From an uncultured Flavobacteriaceae bacterium (GTDB lineage: Bacteria; Bacteroidota; Bacteroidia; Flavobacteriales; Flavobacteriaceae): a stretch of 64,000 nucleotides of DNA. The notes below the pieces were generated by a model, which searched no databases, was not told where the DNA came from, and worked only from the letters and a program-made list of their open reading frames with translations. The stretch is from contig CANLUH010000008.1 of assembly GCA_947494205.1 (NCBI GenBank), positions 96,158 to 160,157 on the forward strand. The letters are read 5' to 3'. A program made the translations under genes and the position numbers. Positions 55,058 to 64,000 of this stretch are shown here, one piece after another. Positions within the stretch are counted from its first letter, which is position 1. Every line of letters starts with the position of its first letter.

Positions 55058-55625
55058 ATTACCTACAGACCCTCGCTGGGTTAATATTGTAGAAAAAAAC
55101 ATAGAAGATATACTTACTGATCATGCTTTTTGCGAGCAGAAAGCAGCCAGCACTGCTATTTCTTTAATTGTTGGATTTCCTGAATACACCGATTTAGTTA
55201 ATGAAATGATTGCTCTAGTAAAGGAAGAAATGAGCCATTTTAAAATGGTACATGATAAAATTATAGCAAACGGTTGGACTCTAGGTAGAGATCGTAAAGA
55301 CGACTATGTATCAAAACTCTTAAAATTCTTTCCAAAAGGTGGTAGTAGAACTACTCAATTAGTACATCGTTTATTATATGCCGCTTTAATTGAAGCGAGA
55401 AGCTGTGAACGTTTTAGATTACTTTCTGAAGAACTTGAGGATAAAGAATTAGCAGAGTTTTACAGAAAATTAATGGTTAGTGAAGCTAACCATTACACAA
55501 TGTTTTTAGGTTTTGCTAGACAATATGGAGATAGAACTGAAGTAGATAAAAAATGGCAAGAATTACTCTCTTTTGAAGCAGAAATAATGAAAAACTTAAG
55601 TAAGTCTGAAACCATCCATGGATAA
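55044..55625 (+). CDS. miaE: tRNA 2-methylthio-N6-isopentenyladenosine hydroxylase
   Basis: A 193-residue di-iron monooxygenase that hydroxylates the prenyl side chain on A37 of tRNA. Ferritin-like helices carry the metal residues: Glu in DHAFCEQKAAS, Glu and His in KEEMSHFKMVHDK, Glu in IEARSCERF and SEANHYTMF. Start MLGLKLPTDPRW is typical. It overlaps the lipoprotein gene by 14 bases, implying coupling, and is closed by the terminator at 55655. Confidence 0.95.
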   Translation: MLGLKLPTDPRWVNIVEKNIEDILTDHAFCEQKAASTAISLIVGFPEYTDLVNEMIALVKEEMSHFKMVHDKIIANGWTLGRDRKDDYVSKLLKFFPKGGSRTTQLVHRLLYAALIEARSCERFRLLSEELEDKELAEFYRKLMVSEANHYTMFLGFARQYGDRTEVDKKWQELLSFEAEIMKNLSKSETIHG

Positions 55626-55654
55626 AGACTTAAACTAAAGGAACTTTGAAACAT

Positions 55655-55692
55655 AAAAAAAGCCAATACAACTATTCTGTATTGGCTTTTTT
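55655..55692. terminator. Bidirectional terminator
   Basis: AAAAAAAGCCAATAC (55655-55669) pairs with GTATTGGCTTTTTT (55679-55692) over a nine-base loop. It lies between miaE and the convergent beta-barrel gene. Confidence 0.88.
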
Positions 55693-55710
55693 AGTTTATT
55701 TTGGTTTGGT

Positions 55711-56244
55711 CTAGAACTTTACTCCTAATCCTATTTGAATATTAGTGTTAGAGGCATCTAAGCCAATTTCATCATCAAATATATTTGTAAACCCATACGA
55801 ATATCTTGCATCGATAAAGAAATTATCTGATAACATATATTCTAAGCCAGCTAATCCAGAGAACGAAATATTTTTTAAACCATCGTTAAATGAATGTGCT
55901 TTTAAACTTGCTTGAGGACCTAATCCTATAGAAAACAAATCGCTTATTTTATATTTAAAGAATACTGGTAACTGAATATAATCTATACGCAATGCTTCTT
56001 CTTGAGCGCCTTCAGCAGAAAACTGAATCTCTGGTGCAATAGCAATAGATTTAGATAAACTATACTCTCCAAAAAATCCAATAGCAAAACCGTTTCTATG
56101 TCTATTTTCAATTCCTCCTGGTACTTCTGGATCGAAGTCTAAGTTAGAAATATTATAACCAATTCTAACTCCTGTTTTGGAATCCTGAGAGAAGCCATAA
56201 AAAGCGGAAAGAACTAAAGCTAATAAGAGTATTGTTTTTTTCAT
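55711..56244 (-). CDS. Outer-membrane beta-barrel protein (porin-like)
   Basis: A 177-residue protein with a signal peptide (about 1-19, ending YGFSQ) and alternating strands that fit an eight-strand barrel: GVRIGYNISNL, NGFAIGFFGEYSLS, FKYKISDLFSIGLGPQASL, FFIDARYSYGFTNIF, and a closing NIQIGLGVKF with terminal Phe as used by the barrel assembly machinery. Small porin or adhesion protein family; cargo unknown. Confidence 0.88.
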   Translation of the reverse strand: MKKTILLLALVLSAFYGFSQDSKTGVRIGYNISNLDFDPEVPGGIENRHRNGFAIGFFGEYSLSKSIAIAPEIQFSAEGAQEEALRIDYIQLPVFFKYKISDLFSIGLGPQASLKAHSFNDGLKNISFSGLAGLEYMLSDNFFIDARYSYGFTNIFDDEIGLDASNTNIQIGLGVKF

Positions 56245-56338
56245 AATAATTAGTTTCTTATTTTTTGTTTGATTAATTTAAAGTGAAGCTAATATATATT
56301 AAAATAATATATTTATTATAATAAAAAGATAAACTGCA

Positions 56339-57250
56339 TCATTTTAACTGTGTATGACTAAGTACCGTATCATTATACATACTTTTTATTATCCCATCTG
56401 CCAATCCAATTTTTGGAACATATATATCTTTTGCTCCACTCCATTTCATTGCCGACAAATAAATACGAGTTGCGGGTATAATTACATCTGCTCTATCTTG
56501 GTTTAAATCTAATTCTGAGATACGCTCTTCGTAAGAGTAAGTTTGTAGCATATTGTAATATGACGTTAAATAGAAATAGGTTAATGGTTTCCCCATAGCT
56601 TTACCAGAGATTTTAAATATTTTATTAATATTTCCTCCAGATCCTATAACTTCTATTTTATCGTAAATTTTCGTGTTTGTTTTTATCCATAATTCTAGCT
56701 CACTCCAGGTTTCTTTTTTTACAATATCGTTTAATAGTCTTACTGTACCAATCTTAAAAGATTTCGATATTATTTTATTCCCATTATGGATTACTGTAAA
56801 CTCTGTGCTTCCGCCACCAACATCAACATACAAATACGTTTTATTATCATCTATAAATCGATGTAAATCTGTTGCTGCAATAATAGCAGCTTCTACCTCT
56901 CCTTCAATTATATCTATAGTAATCCCTGTTTGCTCTAATATCTTATTTGCAACATTCTGTCCATTATTTGCTTCTCGCATTGCAGAGGTTGCGCATGCTT
57001 TATATTTTTGAACTTTATGGGATTTCATAAGTAATTTAAACGCTTGCATAGTATCTAGCATGCGTTGTGTATTTTCTTTAGAGATTTTACCCTTTAAAAA
57101 CACATCTGCTCCTAAACGAATTGGCACACGTACTAGAGAGCTTTTTTTAAACCTTGCTGGCTTACCTTTTTCTTCTATAATGTTTGATATAAGTAGTCTA
57201 ACGGCATTAGACCCTATATCTATAGCTGCATATTTTTGAATTTTAAGCAT
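56339..57250 (-). CDS. Ppx/GppA-type exopolyphosphatase
   Basis: A 303-residue member of the Ppx/GppA family, which removes terminal phosphates from polyphosphate or hydrolyses pppGpp. The actin-like fold shows AAIDIGSNAVRLLI at the start, YVDVGGGSTEFTVI (phosphate loop) and VIGSGGNINKIFK. It has the short form without a C-terminal HD domain. It lies one base after the end of the polyphosphate kinase gene, so both are made from one transcript and would set polyphosphate levels together. Confidence 0.93.
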   Translation of the reverse strand: MLKIQKYAAIDIGSNAVRLLISNIIEEKGKPARFKKSSLVRVPIRLGADVFLKGKISKENTQRMLDTMQAFKLLMKSHKVQKYKACATSAMREANNGQNVANKILEQTGITIDIIEGEVEAAIIAATDLHRFIDDNKTYLYVDVGGGSTEFTVIHNGNKIISKSFKIGTVRLLNDIVKKETWSELELWIKTNTKIYDKIEVIGSGGNINKIFKISGKAMGKPLTYFYLTSYYNMLQTYSYEERISELDLNQDRADVIIPATRIYLSAMKWSGAKDIYVPKIGLADGIIKSMYNDTVLSHTQLK

Positions 57251-57251
57251 G

Positions 57252-59312
57252 TTAGTTTTCTAGCTTATTTTTTAAATAATTATAAGTTTCAAATTGACTC
57301 CTTACCTTGTCTTCATTATTGTGTTTATACTTATTAGATTGTGACTGATCTAATATTCTAGCTTTTACATTATCGCTCCAGCAAATATTAAAAGTGTCTA
57401 TAAGTTCTTGTTTAATATCTTCATCGTAGATAGGACAGCTTACTTCTACTCTATTTTCAATATTACGTGTCATAAAATCGGCAGAAGATATATATACTTT
57501 AGGGTTATCGCTATTACAGAATGTATATAACCTAGTGTGTTCTAAAAATTTATCTATTATACTTAATACCTCAATATTCTCACTCATACCTTTAACCCCT
57601 GGTACTAAACAACAAATACCTCTTACTATCATTTGGATTTTTACTCCTGCTCTGCTTGCTTCATATAATTTATCAATCATTTTATAGCTAGAAATACTAT
57701 TCATTTTTAATCTAATATAAGCAGGTTTACCTTTTTTCTTATTAGAAATTTCTTGATCAATTAGTTTAAAGAATGCGTTTCTTGTATAGTGTGGTGAAGT
57801 AATAATATGTTTATACCTGTATATTTTATAGTTTACTTCGAAAAAACTAAAAACTTTATTTAAATCTTTCAATATTTTTTGATTAGCTGTAAACAGCGTA
57901 TAATCTGTATAAATTTTAGCAGTAGATTCATTAAAGTTTCCTGTACTTACAAAACCGTATCTTTTAATTTTATTATTTTCCTCTCGCTCTATAACACACA
58001 TTTTACTGTGTACTTTTAATCCTTGTACACCAAATATAAGGTTTACACCTTCTCTTTGCATTTGTTCAGCGTAATCTATATTAGCTTGCTCATCAAACCT
58101 AGCTTGTATCTCCATAGAAACAGTAACTTTTTTACCATTCTTAGCCGCATTAATTAATGAACTCGCTACATGCGATACTTGTGCTAATCTGTATATTGTA
58201 ATTTTTATAGCTTTTACTTTAGGATCTAAAGCAGCTTCTCTTAAAAATTTAACGATGTAAGAAAAAGTTTGATAAGGTGCATATTGTAAATAATCCTTTT
58301 CTGCAATGGCTTCAAAAATGCTGTTTTGTAAACTAAGTCCTTTAATTGGTAATGCTACAATTTTATCGTAGAGTAAATCTTGTCTTCCTAAACTAGGAAA
58401 ACCCATATAATCCCTTCTGTTATGATAACGCCCTCCAGGAATAATACTGTCTGTAGATTCTATCCCCATTTTATCCATAAGGAAATTAAGGGTTTTTGTA
58501 TCTATAGTTTTATCATAAACAAAGCGTACAGGCTCACCATCTAGTCTTCCCTTTACACTATTACTTATTTTTTCCATAAAACTCTTACTTAAATCACTTT
58601 CAAGATCCAACTCTGCATCTCTAGTAATTTTAATCATATGAGCACTTATGGATTTGTAATCGAAAATATTAAAAATATCATCTAAACAATACCGTAAAAG
58701 ATCATCTAACATAATAATATAACTTTTACCATCCTGCTCTGGCAGCACAATAAAACGATCCATATTTTTAGAGATTTCAATCAAAGCATATTGATGCTCA
58801 TTATCTTCTAAAGCCATGTTTATAGTTAAATAAGCGGCACTATCTTTTAAATGAGGAATTTTAATGTCTTCATTTAATATAATGGTTACCAAAGCAGGAC
58901 TTACATTTTGAATAAAATAATTTTTAATAAACGTACTCTGTGCTTTGGATATCTGAGTTTCATTAATAATAAAGATGTTTTCTTTCTCTAAATGCGACTG
59001 AATATCACTTAAAATCTTTAAACTCTGAGACTGCTGTTTAATAACAGTTTGCGTTATTACATCTAGTAACTCTGATGCTTTAATACCTCCTAATTGATTT
59101 TTACCACCTTTTCCAGCGTAATCAATACGTTTTATTGTAGCGTATCTTACTTTAAAAAACTCATCTAAATTATTTGAAAAAATCCCTAAAAAACGTAAAC
59201 GCTCTATTAAAGGAACTGTATTATCTGAAGCTTCTTGTAATACTCTAGCATTAAACTGTAACCAGCTTAACTCTCTATTGATATAGATATTATTAGGACT
59301 GTTTTTAACCAT
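57252..59312 (-). CDS. ppk1: Polyphosphate kinase 1
   Basis: A 686-residue enzyme that makes polyphosphate from ATP. The N-terminus (INRELSWLQFNARVLQEA) and head domain are typical; the phospholipase D-like core holds the phosphorylated His in GLKVHSKMCVIERE and the FVSTGNFNESTAKIYTD segment, with a second His/Arg set near SSADFMTRNIENRVE. Full length for PPK1. A sixA-like gene lies 39 bases upstream and the phosphatase gene one base downstream, forming a polyphosphate operon. Confidence 0.97.
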   Translation of the reverse strand: MVKNSPNNIYINRELSWLQFNARVLQEASDNTVPLIERLRFLGIFSNNLDEFFKVRYATIKRIDYAGKGGKNQLGGIKASELLDVITQTVIKQQSQSLKILSDIQSHLEKENIFIINETQISKAQSTFIKNYFIQNVSPALVTIILNEDIKIPHLKDSAAYLTINMALEDNEHQYALIEISKNMDRFIVLPEQDGKSYIIMLDDLLRYCLDDIFNIFDYKSISAHMIKITRDAELDLESDLSKSFMEKISNSVKGRLDGEPVRFVYDKTIDTKTLNFLMDKMGIESTDSIIPGGRYHNRRDYMGFPSLGRQDLLYDKIVALPIKGLSLQNSIFEAIAEKDYLQYAPYQTFSYIVKFLREAALDPKVKAIKITIYRLAQVSHVASSLINAAKNGKKVTVSMEIQARFDEQANIDYAEQMQREGVNLIFGVQGLKVHSKMCVIEREENNKIKRYGFVSTGNFNESTAKIYTDYTLFTANQKILKDLNKVFSFFEVNYKIYRYKHIITSPHYTRNAFFKLIDQEISNKKKGKPAYIRLKMNSISSYKMIDKLYEASRAGVKIQMIVRGICCLVPGVKGMSENIEVLSIIDKFLEHTRLYTFCNSDNPKVYISSADFMTRNIENRVEVSCPIYDEDIKQELIDTFNICWSDNVKARILDQSQSNKYKHNNEDKVRSQFETYNYLKNKLEN

Positions 59313-59351
59313 ATTTGTACAATATTAAACAAATATACCCTATTGTAATGA

Positions 59352-59837
59352 CTATTTTAAATCTTTTGGAAACACAGTTTTAACAGTCACTCCTTTTTTT
59401 AATTCTTCCCAAGAATCAATTTCAAAGTGAATCTCTACAAAACCGCAAGTGGGAACATTGTCTATTCCCTTGCTACCATAAGCATTAACGAAGTTTGTTA
59501 TAGCATAATTATGACCAAAAACCATCAGTTTATCGATAGAATTATCACAAGATTTAATAACATTCATTAATTCATTTCCAGAGAAATCGTACAGTTTTTT
59601 TTGAAGTAAAAAATCTATTGAATTAAGTTCTAAGTTCTCTATAAAAAGTGTTGCTGTAGTCTTAGCTCTAACCGCATCGCTAGAGAGTAGCAAATCAGGA
59701 ATTAAAACATTCTTTTTCAAACTACTACAAACCAAAAACACATCTTTAACCCCTCTTTTTTTCAAAGGTCTTTTGTGATCTTCTACATTATATTCCCAAG
59801 AAGACTTGGCGTGTCTTACTAAATACAAAATTTTCAT
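59352..59837 (-). CDS. SixA-like phosphohistidine phosphatase
   Basis: About 161 residues, histidine phosphatase superfamily. The RHG-type motif is LVRHAKSSW with the catalytic His, and FGHNYAITNFVN carries the second His. SixA removes phosphate from phosphohistidine in phosphorelay proteins. Start chosen at the ATG at 59837 (MKILYLVRHAKSSW), the family form; an ATG three codons earlier at 59846 is also possible. It is first in the operon with ppk1 and ppx; since PPK1 works through a phosphohistidine, a functional link is conceivable. Confidence 0.92.
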   Translation of the reverse strand: MKILYLVRHAKSSWEYNVEDHKRPLKKRGVKDVFLVCSSLKKNVLIPDLLLSSDAVRAKTTATLFIENLELNSIDFLLQKKLYDFSGNELMNVIKSCDNSIDKLMVFGHNYAITNFVNAYGSKGIDNVPTCGFVEIHFEIDSWEELKKGVTVKTVFPKDLK

Positions 59838-60098
59838 GCCGTTCATCGATTTTTAACAACCCTTAATCTAATTTCATCAATTACTAATACTTTATATCGA
59901 GTATATGTGTCCTTTAACTCTTTTATTTGAGCATGAAGTTAATTCCTAATTACATTAGTCGTGCTATTAACAACATCATTAACCTAAAATACAAACATTT
60001 GTAGCTTTTATATTATTTCTTTCTTTTCCCTACTCGTTCAATGTAGAATGATTATAGAAAAGAATTTAATAATTGCTCCCAATAATTAGATACAAAAT

Positions 60099-63000
60099 AT
60101 GAAAAAAATATTACGAGGAAGTGAGTATGTGCTTTATTATTTATCATTTACCCTATTAATAAGCTCATTTTCTTTTGCTCAAACTCAGGCCCCGTCTATA
60201 CAAACAGGTGTTACTTTTCAATGGTCTGACAACCAATTTAACAATAACAATCCTGCCACAATAGAATCTGTAACCATAGATGGTTTAATTTATAATACAT
60301 TTGTTGTTCCATCATCTTATGAATTAACAACTTTAGGACCTGCAGGTCATGGTCCGAATAAGTTGATTGAGAATGGTACCTTTACTGCAACAAATAGTAA
60401 TATATCTAATTGGAATACTTTAGCTCTTAATACTTTTCAAGATAAAAACTTAAATCATTATTTTACTAGTAATCCTAACGGAAGAAATATTTGTTTAAAT
60501 TTTCCTGCAACTAATACTACAGATGCACAAAAGCAAACCATTTTTTATAATGTACCAATACCATCTAATGATGGTGGTGTTTTAGCTGTTACTGAAAGAG
60601 GAGGAAATAATTGTTTCTATATTAAAATATGGGGATACCCTGTTGGTGGAGGACCTGAACAGGTGCTAGGTGACACTTTTGTAAGAAATTCAGGAAATTA
60701 CACCAATTGTACTTTTGCTCCTCCAAATTTTGGTTCAGATTATTGGAGATCTGGCCGATGTAATGAAAACAATCAAACTATAGGTATTGGATTATTTTAT
60801 TTAGATGAAATTGCACCTACTGGTTCTCTTATTACTAAAATTGAATTTACAGGAGCTACATTCGATCATGGTGATGGTAAGTTCTTTTTATTACAGAAAT
60901 ATGCAATAGATTCTGAAGAAAATGAATGTATTGATAATATGTCTACAGGAGATTTAAACATTAAAAGTAATATTCCTGCAAACTCAACTTTTACATTAGT
61001 ATCAGGACCAACACCAGCTGGACAATCTTTCACATTAAACTCAAACGGTACCTATTCTTATGTTCCAACACCTGGATATACTGGAAATGTTACATTTGAG
61101 TATCAAGTGTGTCTTCCTGCTCCAAACCAATCTGTATGTGATACTGCTGTTGTAAATATTATGTATGAAGCATTACCGCCTGACCCAGAAATACAAGTTA
61201 CTTGTTCTTCATCCAATAATTATACTATTCAAGTTATTTCTCCTGTAGGTTCACAATATGAATACACTATTAATGGCGTTGATTTTCAATCATCTCCTAT
61301 TTTCAATAATTTGCCAACTGGTACTTATGAAGTTTCTGTAGCAAATAGTATTTCAAATTGTCAAAGCTTAAACCCAAATTCTGTAACAATTGCAGCACCT
61401 GTTTTTTCGGTTCCTAATTTAATAGACATAGACGGTTGTAATATTAATGCCATTACAACAACTAACTCTATATTTCCTTACAGTAATACTCAATCGGCTA
61501 ATGTATTAAACACTTTTAATACTATTTCTAATTACACTGCTAATAATGTAGATTACATTGAAAGTATAACATACATTGATGTAATTACAAATACTATATG
61601 TCCTATTACAGTTACTAGAACATTTACTCTAACAGATATATGTGGAAACACCCAGTCTTTAACTCAAACTATTACTGTATCCGATACTACACCTCCAACA
61701 TATACAGCGCCAGATGATATTGAAATATTTACAGATGCTTCATGTAATTATGATGCAAGCGTTAATATTACAGGAGATGTAACTAATGAAACAGATAATT
61801 GTTCTACAAATTTAAATGCTACATTTTCCGATAGTGTAAGTAATGGAGCTTGTGAAGGTTCTTTTATAATTACTAGAACTTGGTTTTTAAGAGACGATTG
61901 TAATAATCAAGCTGCAACTCAAACACAAACTATAACAGTTTCTGATAATACTGTTCCAACATTTACAGCGCCAGATGATATTGAAATATTTACGGATGCC
62001 TCTTGTAACTATGATGCAAGTGTTATCATTACAGGAGATGTAACCAATGAAGCTGATAATTGTTCTACAAATATAAATGCTGTTTTTTCTGACAGTATAA
62101 GTAATGGAGCTTGTGAAGGTTCTTTTATCATTACTAGAACTTGGTTTTTAAGAGACGACTGTGGGAATCAAGCGCCAAATCAAACACAGACTATTACAGT
62201 TTCAGATAATACTGCTCCTACATTTACAGCGCCAAACGATATTGAAATATTTACCGATGCTTCTTGTAATTATGATGCAAATATTGCTATTACAGGTGAT
62301 GTAACTAATGAAGCCGATAATTGTTCAACTACTTTAAATGCCACTTTTTCAGATAATGTAGTAGCGGGAGCTTGTGAAGGTTCTTTTACCATTACTAGAA
62401 CTTGGTTTTTAAGAGATGATTGTGGTAATGAAGCTCCAAGTCAAACACAAACTATAACAGTTTCTGATAATACTGCTCCTACATTTACAGCACCAAACAA
62501 TATTGAAATATTTACTGATGCTTCTTGTAATTATGATGCAAGTGTAACTATAACTGGCGACGTAACTAATGAAGCTGATAATTGTACAAGCAGTAATTTA
62601 AATGCTAATTTTACAGACACTGTAGCAGATGGTCCATGCGAAGGAACTTTTATTATCACTAGAACTTGGTTTTTAAGAGACGACTGTGGTAATCAAGCGC
62701 CAAATCAAACACAAACTATAACAGTTTCTGATAATACTGCGCCTACATTTACTGCACCAAATGATATTGAAATATTTACTGATGCCTCTTGTAATTACGA
62801 TGCAAGTGTAACTATAACTGGTGATGTAACTAATGAAGCTGATAATTGTTCAACGACATTAAATGCAACTTTCTCAGATAATGTAGTAGCAGGAGCTTGT
62901 GAAGGTTCTTTTATTATTACAAGAACTTGGTCACTTACAGATGATTGTGGAAACGCTGCTATAGAACAAACACAAACTATAACAGTTTCTGATAATACTG

Positions 63001-64000
63001 CTCCTACATTTACAGCGCCAAACGATATTGAAATATTTACCGATGCTTCTTGTAATTATGATGCAAGTGTAACTATAACTGGTGATGTAACTAATGAAGC
63101 TGATAATTGTTCAACGACATTAAATGCAACTTTCTCAGATAATGTAGTAGCAGGAGCTTGTGAAGGTTCTTTTATTATTACAAGAACTTGGTCACTTACA
63201 GATGATTGTGGAAACGCTGCTATAGAACAAACACAAACTATAACAGTTTCTGATAATACTGCTCCTACATTTACAGCACCAAACAATATTGAAATATTTA
63301 CTGATGCTTCTTGTAATTATGATGCAAGTGTAACTATAACTGGCGATGTAACTAATGAAGCTGATAATTGTACAAGCAGTAATTTAAATGCTAATTTTAC
63401 AGACGCAGTAGCAGATGGTCCATGTGAAGGAACTTTTATTATCACTAGAACTTGGTTTTTAAGAGACGACTGTGGTAATCAAGCGCCAAATCAAACACAA
63501 ACTATTACAGTTTCAGATAATAGTGCGCCTACATTTACTGTTCCTAATGATATTACAATTGAATGTACTCAAGATATAAATGATTTAGCCATAACAGGAG
63601 ACGTAACGGACGAAGCCGACAATTGCTCTACTAATTTAAATGCTACATTTTCTGATTCTACTACTAGTGGATCTTGTTCTAATGAAGATATTATAACTAG
63701 AACTTGGACTCTGACTGATAATTGTGGTAATACAACAACATTAACTCAAACTATTACTTCTACAGACTCTACAGGACCTGACCTTACAAACTGTAATGTA
63801 ACGGACCTATCTGTAGAGTGTACTGCAACAGAGAATCAAACAATAGCTGACCAGTGGAATGCTGATAACATTGCTGCTTTACAAAACTGTGCTACAGATG
63901 AATGCGATAGTGACCTTACTACACAAGTCTCTTCAGATTACGACTTTAATAACCTAAACACGGTATGTGGACCTTGTGGTAGCATTACTGTAAATTATAC
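60099..64000 (+). CDS. Giant surface protein with four-Cys HYR-like repeats (N-terminal part)
   Basis: The open frame starts at ATG 60099 and runs to the window edge, 1300 codons without stop. A signal peptide is seen at about 1-27 (LISSFSFAQ). Residues about 30-285 form an N-terminal region with no named family, followed by a cadherin-like segment near 290-350 (NGTYSYVPTPGYTGNVTFEY). From about residue 535 on, tandem repeats of 87 or 88 residues begin near 61690 and recur with starts at 61935, 62196, 62457, 62721, 62982, 63243 and 63507. Each has four cysteines (SCNYD, DNCST, GACEG, DDCGN). Likely an exported adhesin; a C-terminal sorting domain should lie beyond the edge. Confidence 0.92.
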   Translation, partial: MKKILRGSEYVLYYLSFTLLISSFSFAQTQAPSIQTGVTFQWSDNQFNNNNPATIESVTIDGLIYNTFVVPSSYELTTLGPAGHGPNKLIENGTFTATNSNISNWNTLALNTFQDKNLNHYFTSNPNGRNICLNFPATNTTDAQKQTIFYNVPIPSNDGGVLAVTERGGNNCFYIKIWGYPVGGGPEQVLGDTFVRNSGNYTNCTFAPPNFGSDYWRSGRCNENNQTIGIGLFYLDEIAPTGSLITKIEFTGATFDHGDGKFFLLQKYAIDSEENECIDNMSTGDLNIKSNIPANSTFTLVSGPTPAGQSFTLNSNGTYSYVPTPGYTGNVTFEYQVCLPAPNQSVCDTAVVNIMYEALPPDPEIQVTCSSSNNYTIQVISPVGSQYEYTINGVDFQSSPIFNNLPTGTYEVSVANSISNCQSLNPNSVTIAAPVFSVPNLIDIDGCNINAITTTNSIFPYSNTQSANVLNTFNTISNYTANNVDYIESITYIDVITNTICPITVTRTFTLTDICGNTQSLTQTITVSDTTPPTYTAPDDIEIFTDASCNYDASVNITGDVTNETDNCSTNLNATFSDSVSNGACEGSFIITRTWFLRDDCNNQAATQTQTITVSDNTVPTFTAPDDIEIFTDASCNYDASVIITGDVTNEADNCSTNINAVFSDSISNGACEGSFIITRTWFLRDDCGNQAPNQTQTITVSDNTAPTFTAPNDIEIFTDASCNYDANIAITGDVTNEADNCSTTLNATFSDNVVAGACEGSFTITRTWFLRDDCGNEAPSQTQTITVSDNTAPTFTAPNNIEIFTDASCNYDASVTITGDVTNEADNCTSSNLNANFTDTVADGPCEGTFIITRTWFLRDDCGNQAPNQTQTITVSDNTAPTFTAPNDIEIFTDASCNYDASVTITGDVTNEADNCSTTLNATFSDNVVAGACEGSFIITRTWSLTDDCGNAAIEQTQTITVSDNTAPTFTAPNDIEIFTDASCNYDASVTITGDVTNEADNCSTTLNATFSDNVVAGACEGSFIITRTWSLTDDCGNAAIEQTQTITVSDNTAPTFTAPNNIEIFTDASCNYDASVTITGDVTNEADNCTSSNLNANFTDAVADGPCEGTFIITRTWFLRDDCGNQAPNQTQTITVSDNSAPTFTVPNDITIECTQDINDLAITGDVTDEADNCSTNLNATFSDSTTSGSCSNEDIITRTWTLTDNCGNTTTLTQTITSTDSTGPDLTNCNVTDLSVECTATENQTIADQWNADNIAALQNCATDECDSDLTTQVSSDYDFNNLNTVCGPCGSITVNY
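61935..63506 (+). repeat. Six-copy tandem coding repeat of 261/264 bp
   Basis: Repeat starts lie 261, 261, 264, 261, 261 and 264 bases apart. The copies from 62721 and 62982 share a perfectly identical stretch of about 215 bases (62799-63015 against 63060-63276). The copies from 62457 and 63243 are nearly identical to each other as well. A more diverged copy lies before and another after this array. Confidence 0.9.

Noticed and set aside
61690..63780. Regular repeats suggesting a CRISPR array or satellite
   Set aside because: The 261/264-bp period keeps the reading frame and encodes 87-88-residue four-Cys domains, so these are protein repeats.

Overview
The window is AT-rich and gene-dense, and comes from a member of Bacteroidetes, most likely family Flavobacteriaceae. 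The evidence is a type IX secretion sorting domain on a secreted nuclease, TAnnTTTG promoter boxes with few Shine-Dalgarno sites, a DnaX without the usual zinc cysteines, a MutS-like protein with membrane segments, and long HYR-like adhesin repeats. No rRNA, tRNA, insertion sequence, prophage or CRISPR array was seen. The one RNA gene with a firm name is rnpB (minus strand, about 50848-51145).

Layout. 1-2504 (+): the end of panB, an RluA-type pseudouridine synthase and an aldehyde dehydrogenase. 2501-14250: the most interesting region. It holds a minus-strand operon (119-aa unknown, polytopic membrane protein, histidine kinase), a divergent response regulator, an HlyD-type adaptor, a C39-peptidase ABC exporter, two large paralogous TPR proteins, and a 51-codon gene at 14095-14250 encoding a double-glycine leader followed by a cysteine-rich GCYCNC core. 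Together these look like a peptide maturation/export module joined to a two-component system, laid out like Gram-positive ComABCDE. 14546-18890 (-): a TlpA-like lipoprotein, two small charged envelope proteins and a T9SS-secreted endonuclease. 19185-32000: pheT, a fasciclin protein, an ABC-F ATPase, a thioredoxin-like lipoprotein, an OmpA-like protein, and histidine degradation genes hutI and hutG without hutH or hutU. 32111-33064: a MarR-GNAT fusion with a probable operator.

33095-46661 (-): a long co-directional run with a membrane MutS homologue, three membrane proteins of unknown function, a 411-aa unknown, a secreted amidohydrolase, an AAA+ ATPase, an AlkB-like dioxygenase, a 351-aa unknown and a 447-aa coiled-coil protein. 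The AAA+, coiled-coil and membrane genes may form one undescribed machine. Two structured repeat-like elements lie in its gaps. 46906-59846: a large secreted BNR/PA-domain protein, rnpB, an AraC regulator with a membrane segment, dnaX, miaE, a beta-barrel protein and a sixA-like/ppk/ppx polyphosphate operon. From 60099 to the right edge runs an unfinished giant surface protein with tandem 87-88-residue four-cysteine repeats.

All calls come from reading sequence and the translated frames. No database search was run.
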